A stretch of DNA of 64,000 nucleotides from JAIYDJ01 sp031400505 (GTDB taxonomy: Bacteria > Pseudomonadota > Alphaproteobacteria > Rhodobacterales > Rhodobacteraceae), in the NCBI GenBank assembly GCA_031400505.1, contig JANNPZ010000063.1:1-64000 (forward strand). Direction: 5' to 3'. Shown here in pieces: positions 8,534 to 17,612 of this stretch. The notes below the pieces were generated by a model, which did not search any database, was not told the origin of the DNA, and saw only the letters and a program-made list of their open reading frames with translations. The translations under genes and the position numbers were made by a program. Position 1 is the stretch's first letter. The number at the start of each line of letters is the position of its first letter.

Positions 8534-9370
8534 CTAGTCTTCTTCTGGACGCAGAACCATGCCTTCTCGTGCCGCAAAAATCATCGGGTTGACCTTGCGT
8601 GCGGCCGCTTCTGCGGCGGCAATCGTGTCATCTGACCGCAGAAAGTTGTGGTGGAACATTCCCATACGGCGCACCCCGGCCCGGTCCGCCAAAGACGCAC
8701 AGCTTCTCCAATGTGAATGTCCGTAACCTGCGTAGTGATGATAATCCTCGGGCAGATAGGTGCAGTCCAACAGCGCGACCGCTGCGCCACGCATCAAATC
8801 AACAAGCTGCGCATCCATCGCCCCGTCGTCGTGTTCAAAGTCCGGCACATAGACAAGGTCCCCCGCCCCCCGTCCGATCCGCATCCCGACTGCGCCGCCG
8901 GGATGATTGACCGGGCAGGTCGTCAGCAGGGTGCCTCCGCCAAGGTCGATCACCCCGGCGGTTGGCAGCACGGAAAAATTCAGATCGCAGCGCAAATCTT
9001 CGGGACCCATCGGCAAGAACGGCGCGCGGATCAGCTGGGCCAGAAGGCTGGGCCCGTCTGGTGCGGCAGGGCTGCCCGCATACCACAACGTTACCCGAAT
9101 GTTGGAAAGATAAAACGGCAAAAAGAATGGCAGGCCGATCACGTGGTCGTAGTGGGCATGGCTGATGATGATATCGATTGCAGCAACGCTTTCGGTGACC
9201 AGTTCGCGCCCAAGCCCGACTATGCCCGAACCGGCATCCAAGATCGCAACTCTGTCGCCATGGCGCAGCACGACGCAAGAGGTGTTGCCGCCGTAAACGG
9301 TTCCGCCCGGCGGAGACAACGGAATGGTTCCGCGCACGCCGCACAGAGTGAACTCAAACCGGTTCGGCAT
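8534..9370 (-). CDS. MBL-fold metallo-hydrolase
   Basis: 278 residues starting at MPNRFEF; longer in-frame extensions upstream look non-coding. The metal-binding motif SHAHYDHVIG (HxHxDH) lies near residue 73, with later His/Asp ligands in CPVNHPGG and VPDFEHDD, giving the two-metal site of the metallo-beta-lactamase fold. The GGNTSCVVL start resembles the family that includes PhnP and RNase Z-like phosphodiesterases. The substrate is unknown. It converges on the E1 gene with only 19 bases between stops. Confidence 0.85.
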   Translation of the reverse strand: MPNRFEFTLCGVRGTIPLSPPGGTVYGGNTSCVVLRHGDRVAILDAGSGIVGLGRELVTESVAAIDIIISHAHYDHVIGLPFFLPFYLSNIRVTLWYAGSPAAPDGPSLLAQLIRAPFLPMGPEDLRCDLNFSVLPTAGVIDLGGGTLLTTCPVNHPGGAVGMRIGRGAGDLVYVPDFEHDDGAMDAQLVDLMRGAAVALLDCTYLPEDYHHYAGYGHSHWRSCASLADRAGVRRMGMFHHNFLRSDDTIAAAEAAARKVNPMIFAAREGMVLRPEED

Positions 9371-9822
9371 GATCAGGTAACGTTTGCAAGGGGTGATTGC
9401 AGAGCAGATGTTCCCGGCCTTTGCATCTGTTCCTCCTCTATCACCGCTTCGTTCAAGCACAAATGATACCTGCCAGAGCGACTTTGCGCAAACCCGAACC
9501 GCCCATAACCGACCGTGCGATCTGTCATTTGACCCCCCGGTGGGCCAGGCGGGTAAACCCTGGCGATTTGCCCGCCCAAAGACAATCGTCGCTGCAGCAT
9601 ACGCAGAAGTTGCGCTCTTCAATCATGCCCGGCAAAGGCATGGCCCAGCTTTTTTTTCGAACCGGCAAAGATGTCGTGAAACCTGCGCTGTCCAAAGGTC
9701 CCAGCAGACAGCCAGCAAAACCGCCCAGTTAAAGACATAGACCGCACACCCGCAAGGTCTGCCCGACCGATTTCGGCACTGGCCGCTCGCGGGTGCAACG
9801 GTGCCAGAGGTCGCCAAACCGG
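9371..9822. other. 452-base gap without a convincing gene; two hairpins, one followed by a T run
   Basis: Open frames here are short and match nothing I recognise. A stem GGCGGGTAAA / TTTGCCCGCC (one T-G wobble) lies at 9548-9576. A second, CATGCC / GGCATG, lies at 9624-9642 and is followed on the plus strand by eight T at 9650-9657. No plus-strand gene ends here, so the second hairpin could terminate a small plus-strand RNA. No tRNA was seen. Confidence 0.4.
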
Positions 9823-10845
9823 CTAGCCCGTCTTGGCATGAATGCCGGCAAGCCTTTCGCCCGGCGCATGAAAGCTTGCTTGCGCACGGCCGCCTCGTTT
9901 GGAGGCGTAAAGCGCTTCATCCGCGTCGGCCTGCATTTGCTCTGCCAGTGCCGGGCTGTAAAACGTTGACAGCGTCACCCCGATCGACGCAGAAATCCGG
10001 CATGTATTTCCCTCAAAATCGATGGGTTGCGTCATTCGGTCAATGATCCTGCGCGCAATCGTGGCAAGCTGGCCGACATCGACCATACCCGGCAGGGCGA
10101 TAACGAACTCATCGCCGCCGACACGCGCCACTGTATCGCTGCTGCGCGTTTCCGACGACAAAACAGACGCCACAACCCGCAGCACGTGATCCCCTGCTGC
10201 ATGGCCATGCGTGTCATTCACCTGCTTGAAAAAGTCGAGGTCAATGTGCATCAAGCCAAAGGATTCGCCCGATCTTGTCAGATCCGCCATGGCCAGATCA
10301 AGCGCCCTGCGATTGCGCAAACCGGTCAGCACGTCGGTCAGGGCCTGCTCTTCTGCGGCACGCTTTGCCCCTTGTTCGCGGAAGGTAGCGTCCTTCCACG
10401 CGCCCATCAGGGCCGACTTTGCCTCGACCACATACAACATTTCGACGGCAAGATCGGTCGGGGCGAAATCTGCATGTGTCAAGGCATGCTCGCGCACAGC
10501 AGCAATTACGCCAATTCCGAAAGAAAGATTTATCAATAGCCCCTGATCTTCGTGCAGTGGAACGGCCAGCCCGCGAAACGTTCCCGTGGGTGCGCTTCCT
10601 TGCATCGAGATATGCAACTCATCCCCAAGATGACGTCGCAGTTCGCACAGCGTGGTCAAGCGGGTCAACCGACGCACCACAAAGACTTGCAGGAAATCTG
10701 CCCCGATCAGACTGCCGTCCGGCACAATCTTTGCCATTGTCGGGCCGATGGACAGGATGCGGCCCGCCGGATCAACGCGCAAATGCAACGGCATCAGCCG
10801 GTCCAGCGCCGCAGGTATCAGATGTATCGGGGTGCCGAGATCCAT
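9823..10845 (-). CDS. Diguanylate cyclase with N-terminal H-NOX-associated-like domain
   Basis: 340 residues. The N-terminal part (about 1-140) resembles the HNOBA-type sensor domain found beside H-NOX proteins, followed by a short linker. The GGDEF domain (about 170-330) has an intact RVGGDEF active site, and an RSSD inhibitory site five residues before it, so it should make cyclic di-GMP and be product-inhibited. The start at 10845 lies four bases after the stop of the H-NOX-like gene, marking a two-gene operon in which the H-NOX-like protein likely controls the cyclase. Confidence 0.9.
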   Translation of the reverse strand: MDLGTPIHLIPAALDRLMPLHLRVDPAGRILSIGPTMAKIVPDGSLIGADFLQVFVVRRLTRLTTLCELRRHLGDELHISMQGSAPTGTFRGLAVPLHEDQGLLINLSFGIGVIAAVREHALTHADFAPTDLAVEMLYVVEAKSALMGAWKDATFREQGAKRAAEEQALTDVLTGLRNRRALDLAMADLTRSGESFGLMHIDLDFFKQVNDTHGHAAGDHVLRVVASVLSSETRSSDTVARVGGDEFVIALPGMVDVGQLATIARRIIDRMTQPIDFEGNTCRISASIGVTLSTFYSPALAEQMQADADEALYASKRGGRAQASFHAPGERLAGIHAKTG

Positions 10846-10849
10846 TGCG

Positions 10850-11437
10850 CTATCCCGCCCGCAACGCAAGATCAAACGGATTACCCGCGGCGTGCGATCC
10901 GTCGACAAGCCGGATCGAGATCACTTCCGCCCCGTCGAATTCCCCGAAAAAGTCAAGAAAAACCAGTGCCCCATAGTCGTCCGCCATCGCGCGCAGCAAT
11001 CCCATGACCACATAGCCAATTCCCGGAATCAGCGCCAAACAGGTCAATCGGTACTCGCCATCGCCTTGCTCGCTCAGGTCCATGGAGGGCAGGTTGAAGT
11101 CATCCACCGCAAGCCGAGCGCGTTCGCGGACATCGCGCAGCGAATACAAAAAGCCAAGGTAATCCGCCCCACCAAACCGCAGCAGCCGTCGAACCACAGT
11201 CATGTTGGCATGCGAGGCAAGATAGGTGCCAAGGTCTTCCAGAATGGTTTCGCGCGGATGACCAAGGACCCGGTGCGACGCGTCAATCAGGATCGTGGTC
11301 AATCCGGGCGGTGCCGTCAGCATCGGTTCATAGCCATGTTCGCCCAAACGTGCCTCTCGCACAATGGCAGCCCAAGTCGAGGCACCATAGGTGTCTTGGA
11401 TGAAACACTGGACAGATCTGTTGAACAGGCCGTGCAT
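10850..11437 (-). CDS. H-NOX-like (heme-NO-binding family) protein lacking the canonical heme ligand
   Basis: 195 residues with the overall H-NOX pattern: MHGLFNRS at the start, LGHPRETILEDLGTYLASH in the middle, and a DYGALVFLDF end. Where family members carry the proximal heme His (the NLHxRV segment), this protein reads DVRERARL. Where they carry YxSxR, it reads CLALI. Both heme-binding hallmarks are therefore absent by alignment from memory. It precedes a GGDEF gene by four bases. Either this clade binds no heme or it uses other residues. Confidence 0.8.
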   Translation of the reverse strand: MHGLFNRSVQCFIQDTYGASTWAAIVREARLGEHGYEPMLTAPPGLTTILIDASHRVLGHPRETILEDLGTYLASHANMTVVRRLLRFGGADYLGFLYSLRDVRERARLAVDDFNLPSMDLSEQGDGEYRLTCLALIPGIGYVVMGLLRAMADDYGALVFLDFFGEFDGAEVISIRLVDGSHAAGNPFDLALRAG

Positions 11438-11499
11438 TGGCTGCCTTTATTCGATTCCCAATTCCATAATAGGCAACAGCCGTTAACAAGTGCCGAATG

Positions 11500-13260
11500 T
11501 CAGGGGGCCAAGGCAATGCCCCCACCCCCTGGCAGATCGAGTTGATTGATCGGTGCAGGCGACATCGGTGGAGGGGCTGCCTGCCACGCGACAATCAACG
11601 CTGTGGCCTCTTCAAGTGTCGGCAAGTCTTGCCCGTCCGTGCGCCAATAGGTCAACCGCTGAAGATAGCCATCCCGCACGGTAAGTCCTTCGAACCTGGC
11701 ATAGCTGTTTTCGACATCGGCAAGAATCATCATGGCTTCTTCGCCAGGTTGATGCGGCAGCAGATCGGCCACCACCATCAGGCAGGTCGGACCTGCCTTC
11801 GGGGGCGCGGTTTTGCAAATGCGTGTCCAGTCTTCAAGATCATAGGATTGCGCTGCCTGCACGATCACGTCGCGCGTGGCGGTCGCACTGGCGGGCAACA
11901 GCGGCAAGACGGCTATCAAAGCGTCTTGAAGCGGGGTCAAATCCTCGGCGGGCGGCGCAGCATAAGGCGGGTTTGGATCTGCAAGCGCTTTGCCCAACGG
12001 CTCGAAGCCTGTCTGGCTCGCCAGTTCGGTCAACCGAACGCGTGCGGCCTCTCCGGCGCGTCCCCAACCCGCCAGCGCGTAAAGGTCCACGGCGGCGGGT
12101 GCCGTGCGACCATCGGCAACCCGCGCCACCAGGCTTCGGGCCGAGATCGCCTCGGGGTTCAGCACCGGCGTCAGCCAAATCGCGGCAAAACCGATCACCG
12201 CCAATGCCATTGCAGTGTTTGCGGAACGGATCCGACCCATCCAGCCGCCACCGCGCAGAACGGCCGCCGCATAAAGGACGCCATACCCCAACGCCAGCGC
12301 CGCAGCCGTCGCGGCAAACAACCGGTCCGGCGTCCAGCCGTACTGCTGCACCCGAAGGCCGACCGACACCGCCGCCAAAACGGCAGGAACCGGCAACACC
12401 AAAGCCAGCCCTTGGGTCGCCCGGCGCATCACGTCGGGCTCGGTTGCCGCCAGATCATCGCGATCAACTGCCGACGTGATCAGCGTCGCGGCTGCAGCCG
12501 TCATCGCAAGCAAGGTTGCCGCAACCGACAATTCGCCGAACAGTCCCGACAGGCCACGAAACGGCAGAGCCGCAACAAAGACCACCAAAACCACCAGCAC
12601 GACCGGCACCAACAGCCGCAACAGGCGCAGGACCAGATAGGGGGATACGACATCGGCCAACTCTTGCACGACCGCAAGTGCCAGACCCAGCACAGTTCCA
12701 GTGATCAGCCAGGGCACGATGTCGACCTCTAGCAGGTCCTCGATCACGGTAAGACCGACGACGCCGAACAATGCATCCGACAACAGAATTACGCCCCACA
12801 CCACGCCAACAAACACCAGTGCCACCGAATAGCGCACGAAGATGCCCCAAGCCTGCGAAAACAGACTGGGATAGTTGCGCCAGCCCGGCCCGCTTGCCGC
12901 AATCAGAAACGGCAGCGGAACGGTCAACAGGATGAAAACGCAGACGGTGGGCAGCGGGGATTGGCCAAGTTCAAAAATGGTGTCAAAGCGCAATCCGGCC
13001 AAAGACAGCAACGCGGCCGCCGTCAGACTGACCATGGCTGCGAGACCTGCAGCCCGCGCCGGGTGCAGCGGTCCCGCCATCCCCAGTAAACCAAAGAAGA
13101 ATCCGCTGGTAAACACCGCAAGCGCCACCGCCAGCCGTTCCCCAAGCAGACTGCCATCCAGGATTTCGGAAAGCGTGTACAGGCTTGCCCCTGCCGCCCC
13201 CCCGATCAGGGCCAGCACTAAGCGGCGTTGCATCATCGTGTCCATTCCCGATTTTCCCAT
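11500..13260 (-). CDS. DUF4153 multi-pass inner-membrane protein
   Basis: 586 residues. The first two thirds contain about ten to twelve hydrophobic helices, and the last 200 residues are soluble (from LVARVADGRTAPAAVDLYAL onward). The layout and the YSVALVFVGVVWGVI segment match the DUF4153 family of integral membrane proteins of unknown function. Start choice is between 13260 and 13245 (MDTMMQRR); neither has a strong ribosome site. A long frame on the opposite strand is a high-GC shadow. Confidence 0.82.
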   Translation of the reverse strand: MGKSGMDTMMQRRLVLALIGGAAGASLYTLSEILDGSLLGERLAVALAVFTSGFFFGLLGMAGPLHPARAAGLAAMVSLTAAALLSLAGLRFDTIFELGQSPLPTVCVFILLTVPLPFLIAASGPGWRNYPSLFSQAWGIFVRYSVALVFVGVVWGVILLSDALFGVVGLTVIEDLLEVDIVPWLITGTVLGLALAVVQELADVVSPYLVLRLLRLLVPVVLVVLVVFVAALPFRGLSGLFGELSVAATLLAMTAAAATLITSAVDRDDLAATEPDVMRRATQGLALVLPVPAVLAAVSVGLRVQQYGWTPDRLFAATAAALALGYGVLYAAAVLRGGGWMGRIRSANTAMALAVIGFAAIWLTPVLNPEAISARSLVARVADGRTAPAAVDLYALAGWGRAGEAARVRLTELASQTGFEPLGKALADPNPPYAAPPAEDLTPLQDALIAVLPLLPASATATRDVIVQAAQSYDLEDWTRICKTAPPKAGPTCLMVVADLLPHQPGEEAMMILADVENSYARFEGLTVRDGYLQRLTYWRTDGQDLPTLEEATALIVAWQAAPPPMSPAPINQLDLPGGGGIALAP

Positions 13261-13390
13261 TCGCGGTTCCCTGCGCGCCAGATTAGGCGGGTTAAGGGGG
13301 CATGGCCAGTCAGGTTTACCTACCGCATCCGTTCGGATATCGGCCGAAGGCGGCAGTTCCCTGATCTGCCTGTGCCGGCCGGCGCAACCA

Positions 13391-13426
13391 GAAATCGGTT
13401 GGCGCGATCAGAAATCGGTTGGCGCG
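13391..13426. repeat. 20-base tandem duplication at the 3' end of the mttB-like gene
   Basis: GAAATCGGTTGGCGCG occurs at 13391-13406 and again at 13411-13426, a period of 20 bases. The right copy encodes the last codons of the methyltransferase gene; the left copy lies just past its stop codon. Confidence 0.85.
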
Positions 13427-14964
13427 CCGCCTTCCTGTTTGCGTCGGGCGACAAACTGGCGCAGCTCTTCGCGGTGGTCGCCATTCATCGGCGGCGGTTC
13501 GAATTCGGCGATGATCTGTTTGAAAATCCGGTGCGCCCGCTCGGACGTCCAGATCGAACCGTCGATCTGCCATGCCTCGTAGTTGCGCCAATCCGACACC
13601 ATCGGGGCGTAGAACGCCGTCGCGTAGCGTTCCTGGGTGTGCTGGCAGCCGAAATAGTGTCCCGACGGCCCAACCTCGCGGATGGCGTCCAGCGCGATAT
13701 CGTCGTCGGTCGTGGCAAAGGTCGCGGGTTCAAAGTAGCGCTGGATCATCTGCAGCACTTCACAGTCCATGATGAATTTCTCGGGCGAGGCGATCAGCCC
13801 GCCCTCCAGCCAGCCTGCCGCATGATAGACCATGTTCGTGCCCGACTGCACGGCGGCCCAAAGCGAATTCGAGGTTTCCCACATCGCCTGCCCGTCCGGC
13901 ACATTGGCCGCGCAGACCCCCGACGACCGCATCGGCAGTTTGTAATGCCGCACCAGTTGGCCAGTCATCTGCGTGGCGCGCATGTATTCGGGCGTGCCAA
14001 AGGCCGGCGCACCTGATTTCATGTCCACGTTCGAGGTGAAAGTGCCGATCGCGACCGGGCAACCGGGGTTGATGTATTGCAGCAAGGCAACTGCGGCCAA
14101 AGCCTCGGCCAAAGACAAGGTCACCGCCCCGGCCATCGTCACCGGTGCCATGGCCCCCGCCAGCGTAAACGGCGTCACGATAACCGGTTGCCCGCGCCGC
14201 GCCAGCCGCATGGCCCCGTCCAGCATGGGGTAATCGTGCTTGAGCGGCGAAACAGAGTTGATGTTTGTATACATCCGTGGCTTGGCCTGAAACTCGTCCT
14301 CTGACAGACCGCCCGCGATCCGGGCCATCTCCATGACGTCTTCAACCCGCTCTGCGCCCAAAGAGTAGGCATGTACCACCTTATCGGTAATGGTCAGCTT
14401 CTCATAAAGGCAATCCAGATGGCGAACCGACGGGTGGATGTCGATGGGTTCCACCGGATAGCCGCCTGCGATGTGGATGCAGTTGAAATACTGCGTCAAT
14501 CGCATGAAATCCTTGAACGTCTCGAAGTCCCCCGACCGTTTGCCGCGTTCCAGATCCCACGAATTCGGCGGCGAAGACACGTTGACGAACACCATGTGCT
14601 TGCCGCCGATGATCAGTTCACGGTCGGGGTTTCGCGGGGTGATGGTAAAGGTCTCGGGCGCATGAGACAGCATCTCCATCACAAAGTCTTCGTCCATGCG
14701 GATGTTGGTGCCGTCAACCTTGCAGCCCGCCTGTTTGAGGATGGCAACGGCGTCAGGGTTCAGAAACTCGATCCCGATATCCTTGAGAATTCGCATGGCG
14801 CCACGATGGATCGCCTGCACGCCATCGGCGTCCAACGGCTCGACCGGACGGTCCGGGTTGACGGGAATGCGCCAGGGCATCTGATCGATGACCGCAGACC
14901 CGGCGCGACTTTTGTTTCCCGCACGTCCTCCGGCACGGCGGCGGCGATCCGGTTCATCGGTCAT
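13408..14964 (-). CDS. Trimethylamine methyltransferase (MttB) family protein, non-pyrrolysine type
   Basis: 518 residues from the ATG at 14964, which has AAAGGAG seven bases upstream. It matches the MttB superfamily TIM barrel, with segments such as RILKDIGIEFLNPDA, HIAGGYPVEP and TFTSNVDMKSGAPAFGTPEY. The frame runs without an internal amber codon, so the pyrrolysine of true trimethylamine methyltransferases is absent. Non-pyrrolysine members such as MtgB demethylate glycine betaine or other quaternary amines onto a corrinoid protein. No corrinoid protein or activator gene is adjacent. The substrate is open. Confidence 0.9.
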   Translation of the reverse strand: MTDEPDRRRRAGGRAGNKSRAGSAVIDQMPWRIPVNPDRPVEPLDADGVQAIHRGAMRILKDIGIEFLNPDAVAILKQAGCKVDGTNIRMDEDFVMEMLSHAPETFTITPRNPDRELIIGGKHMVFVNVSSPPNSWDLERGKRSGDFETFKDFMRLTQYFNCIHIAGGYPVEPIDIHPSVRHLDCLYEKLTITDKVVHAYSLGAERVEDVMEMARIAGGLSEDEFQAKPRMYTNINSVSPLKHDYPMLDGAMRLARRGQPVIVTPFTLAGAMAPVTMAGAVTLSLAEALAAVALLQYINPGCPVAIGTFTSNVDMKSGAPAFGTPEYMRATQMTGQLVRHYKLPMRSSGVCAANVPDGQAMWETSNSLWAAVQSGTNMVYHAAGWLEGGLIASPEKFIMDCEVLQMIQRYFEPATFATTDDDIALDAIREVGPSGHYFGCQHTQERYATAFYAPMVSDWRNYEAWQIDGSIWTSERAHRIFKQIIAEFEPPPMNGDHREELRQFVARRKQEGGAPTDF

Positions 14965-15086
14965 GCGAATGCTCCTTTGGGTCCGGCGTGCGGCACCTTT
15001 GCTCTGGGCCTCAGAATGGCGCAAAGGCAACCCACAACGACACTTCAGCACCGACGCATTTGCGTCGTTTTTTGCAGCCAGCAGCG

Positions 15087-15782
15087 CTAGATGCGGGGCA
15101 AAGACTCGATCCAGCCCGCAAGCCCGGCAATATCGGCCAGCACGACATCGGCATGTGGTTCCAGTTCAGCACGATCCGCGATGCCAGTCAGCACGCCCAC
15201 CGCCCGCATCCCTGCCGCCCGACCTGCAACCAGGTCATGCAGGCTGTCACCGACCATGACCACCCGTCGCGCGTCAAGATCAAAGGCTGACGCAAAGGCC
15301 AGCAGCATCCCCGGTTCGGGTTTTGCTCCGTGACCCGAGTCGCACCCCGCGATGAAATCGAACAGATCAGCGATCCCGGCTTCGGCAAGATGGGCGCGCG
15401 CCGGGGCTTCGGTATCGTTTGTGGCAAGGCCAAGACGCATGCCCCGGTCCTTCAGACCCTGCAGCACAGGGCGCAAATCGACGGCCGGATGCATCGGGGC
15501 TGATACGGCCGCAGAGTTCAACTGGGCTTCCAGTCCGGCTTGAGTCATGTCGGGCAGCATCGGGATCAACACCGCGGCGATGTCGGCCGGGGTGCCGGCG
15601 ATCATCGGGCTGTCGGGGGCAAAGCTGCGCGATGCCGGATCAAATCCCATGACATCTGCAAGCGCGGTCGCATGGTCTTCATCCCGGGCGAGTTGCCCCA
15701 ACATCTCGACCGCAAAACCGCCCCAGCTTTGCTGAAAATCAAACAGCGTGCCGTCCTTGTCGAAAATTATCGCTTCAATCAT
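15087..15782 (-). CDS. HAD-family hydrolase, phosphoglycolate phosphatase-like
   Basis: 231 residues. HAD motif I is FDKDGTLFD at the N-terminus, motif II Thr/Asn is in LGLATND, the motif III Lys is in AKPEPGM, and motif IV is VGDSLHDLVAG. A helical cap lies between motifs I and II, as in Gph/PGMB phosphatases. It probably dephosphorylates a small metabolite such as 2-phosphoglycolate. It lies 15 bases downstream of the DUF3572 gene in the same direction. Confidence 0.9.
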   Translation of the reverse strand: MIEAIIFDKDGTLFDFQQSWGGFAVEMLGQLARDEDHATALADVMGFDPASRSFAPDSPMIAGTPADIAAVLIPMLPDMTQAGLEAQLNSAAVSAPMHPAVDLRPVLQGLKDRGMRLGLATNDTEAPARAHLAEAGIADLFDFIAGCDSGHGAKPEPGMLLAFASAFDLDARRVVMVGDSLHDLVAGRAAGMRAVGVLTGIADRAELEPHADVVLADIAGLAGWIESLPRI

Positions 15783-15797
15783 CCGCTTTGTCCCTTT

Positions 15798-16082
15798 TCA
15801 CGTCCAATGCATCTGCGAAAACCCCGGCAAATGCGCGCGCGCCTTCATCGGGGCAGTGTAGGGCAGTCCTGCCGCATCACAAAAACCCGTGACCAGACCA
15901 TCTTCCGACAACAGATAGTCCAGAACCGCCGCCAGAAAGGCCGGTTCTGCCGCTTGTGTTGCAAGATCGGCCGGAATGGCCCCGGTTGCCGCCAGAAACC
16001 CTTGTGATCGATCAACGTCCTCAAACAGCCAGGAAATGGCCCGCAGCGCCAAAGCTTCGGCGGAGGATTGCTCGTTTGTCAT
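15798..16082 (-). CDS. DUF3572 family protein
   Basis: 94 residues, acidic and mostly helical, with ALRAISWLFEDVDRSQGFLAA near the N-terminus and FLAAVLDYLLSEDGLVTGFC in the middle, typical of the small alphaproteobacterial DUF3572 family. In this group it commonly sits beside pleD, and here it is divergent from the PleD-like gene 128 bases away. Function unknown. Confidence 0.88.
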   Translation of the reverse strand: MTNEQSSAEALALRAISWLFEDVDRSQGFLAATGAIPADLATQAAEPAFLAAVLDYLLSEDGLVTGFCDAAGLPYTAPMKARAHLPGFSQMHWT

Positions 16083-16210
16083 CTTATCCCCAGTTCAGGC
16101 ACAGAATTCACTCGGTTTGTCGACAATCCCTTATACTACTGGAAAGGAATTCTTAACCAGTTGCGGCACATTCTGTGTGAAGTGGTGACGATACAGTGGG
16201 TTCCTTGGTC

Positions 16211-17605
16211 ATGTCGGGCAAAGTATTGATTGTCGATGACGTTTCGACGAACCGGATCGTTTTCAAGGTCAAACTGGCCGCAGCCGGGTACGAACCGATT
16301 TTGGCTCCAAACGGCGAAAGCTGCCTCAAAACTGCCGTTTTGGAACGGCCGGACCTTATCTTGCTTGACCTGATGCTGCCGGACATGTCGGGCATCGAAG
16401 TCTTGTCGCGTCTGCGGGCCGATCCGATAACCAGCCGTATTCCGGTCATCATGTTTTCGGCCGGGCGCGATGGAGTGGCGCGGCTTGCGGCGTTGCGTGC
16501 CGGTGCAGATGATTTTCTGACGAAACCGATCGACGATCAGACCCTGATGGCGCGGTTGCGCGGCTTCATGCGCGCTGGCAGTGCGATGGCAGCCCTGTCG
16601 GATCGCGACGCGGAAATCAGCCTGCTTGGAATGTCGGAACCGCGCGGGCTTTTCGAACGTCCCGGCGTGATCGCGCTCGTGATGGCGCGTCCGGAAACTG
16701 CCGTCCATTTGCGGCATGATCTGTCCGCGCAAACCACCGACAAAGTCGTGATCCTCGGTCCGGATCAGGCGCTGCAGGACAGCCGGTCTGGCACGGGTGA
16801 GGCACCAGATGTCTACCTGATCGAGGCAGATATCGACGCACCTTTCGCCGGATTGCGGATGATGTCCGAACTGCGCAGCCGTGCGGGGTCGCGCAATGCC
16901 GCATTCTGCATCCTGAACCGCCTGCAAGACGCAGCCAGTGCAGCCATCGCATTTGATCTGGGTGCCAATGATCTGGTCGACCCCAACATCAACCCGAATG
17001 AACTCGCGCTGCGGCTGCGCACCTTGCTGCGCCGCAAACGCGAGGATGACAGGCTTCGGGCGTCGGTGCAGGATGGCCTTCGGCTGGCAATGATCGACCC
17101 GTTGACCGGGCTGCACAATCGCCGGGTCGGAATTGCCCAACTCAGGGTGATTGCGGAACATTCGGCGCTGGATGGGTCGCCTTTTTCTGTCATGGTGGCA
17201 GATCTTGATCGGTTCAAGCTGATCAACGACACTTGGGGCCACGCAGCGGGCGACGCTGTTCTTGTCGAAGTCGCAGCACGCTTGTCAGCCAACCTGCGGG
17301 AAACCGATCTGATTTCACGGATCGGGGGCGAAGAATTTCTGATCGCCTTGCCAGGCACATTTCTGACAGAGGCGCGTCAAGTGGCCGAGCGTCTGCGCGA
17401 CGCCATCGAAGAACAGCCCTTTGTTCTGGGAAATGGTGCCAAGGTGTCGGTCACGATTTCCATCGGTCTTGCGATCAGTGACGAACTGCGGGCGTCGAGT
17501 GCAACGGATCGAGTTGCAGAATTGGTCAACTGTGCGGATCAGGCACTTCTGATGTCAAAATCAGCCGGGCGCAACATCGTGACAACCAGCAGGAATGCGG
17601 CCTGA
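16211..17605 (+). CDS. pleD: PleD-like response regulator diguanylate cyclase
   Basis: 464 residues from the ATG at 16211. Receiver 1 (1-120) has Asp9-Asp10, phosphoacceptor Asp53 in LLDLMLPDMSG, and Lys in TKPID. Receiver 2 (about 150-280) is degenerate, with Glu in place of the phosphoacceptor, as expected for the adaptor receiver of PleD. The GGDEF domain (about 300-460) has IGGEEF and an RETD inhibitory site five residues before it. It should make cyclic di-GMP on phosphorylation. It is the second active-looking diguanylate cyclase of the window. Confidence 0.94.
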   Translation: MSGKVLIVDDVSTNRIVFKVKLAAAGYEPILAPNGESCLKTAVLERPDLILLDLMLPDMSGIEVLSRLRADPITSRIPVIMFSAGRDGVARLAALRAGADDFLTKPIDDQTLMARLRGFMRAGSAMAALSDRDAEISLLGMSEPRGLFERPGVIALVMARPETAVHLRHDLSAQTTDKVVILGPDQALQDSRSGTGEAPDVYLIEADIDAPFAGLRMMSELRSRAGSRNAAFCILNRLQDAASAAIAFDLGANDLVDPNINPNELALRLRTLLRRKREDDRLRASVQDGLRLAMIDPLTGLHNRRVGIAQLRVIAEHSALDGSPFSVMVADLDRFKLINDTWGHAAGDAVLVEVAARLSANLRETDLISRIGGEEFLIALPGTFLTEARQVAERLRDAIEEQPFVLGNGAKVSVTISIGLAISDELRASSATDRVAELVNCADQALLMSKSAGRNIVTTSRNAA

Positions 17606-17612
17606 ACCGGGA

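Noticed and set aside
9384..9740. A 118-codon plus-strand frame in the 9.4-9.8 kb gap
   Set aside because: No domain, no ribosome site, composition unlike real neighbours. Kept only as part of the gap description.
11497..12732. A 411-codon open frame on the plus strand opposite the DUF4153 gene
   Set aside because: It is rich in Arg, His, Gln and Pro with no recognisable domain, and it mirrors a clear membrane protein gene. It is a high-GC shadow.
13408..14964. Pyrrolysine-containing trimethylamine methyltransferase
   Set aside because: The frame has no in-frame amber codon and no pyl genes are near, so it is a non-pyrrolysine member.
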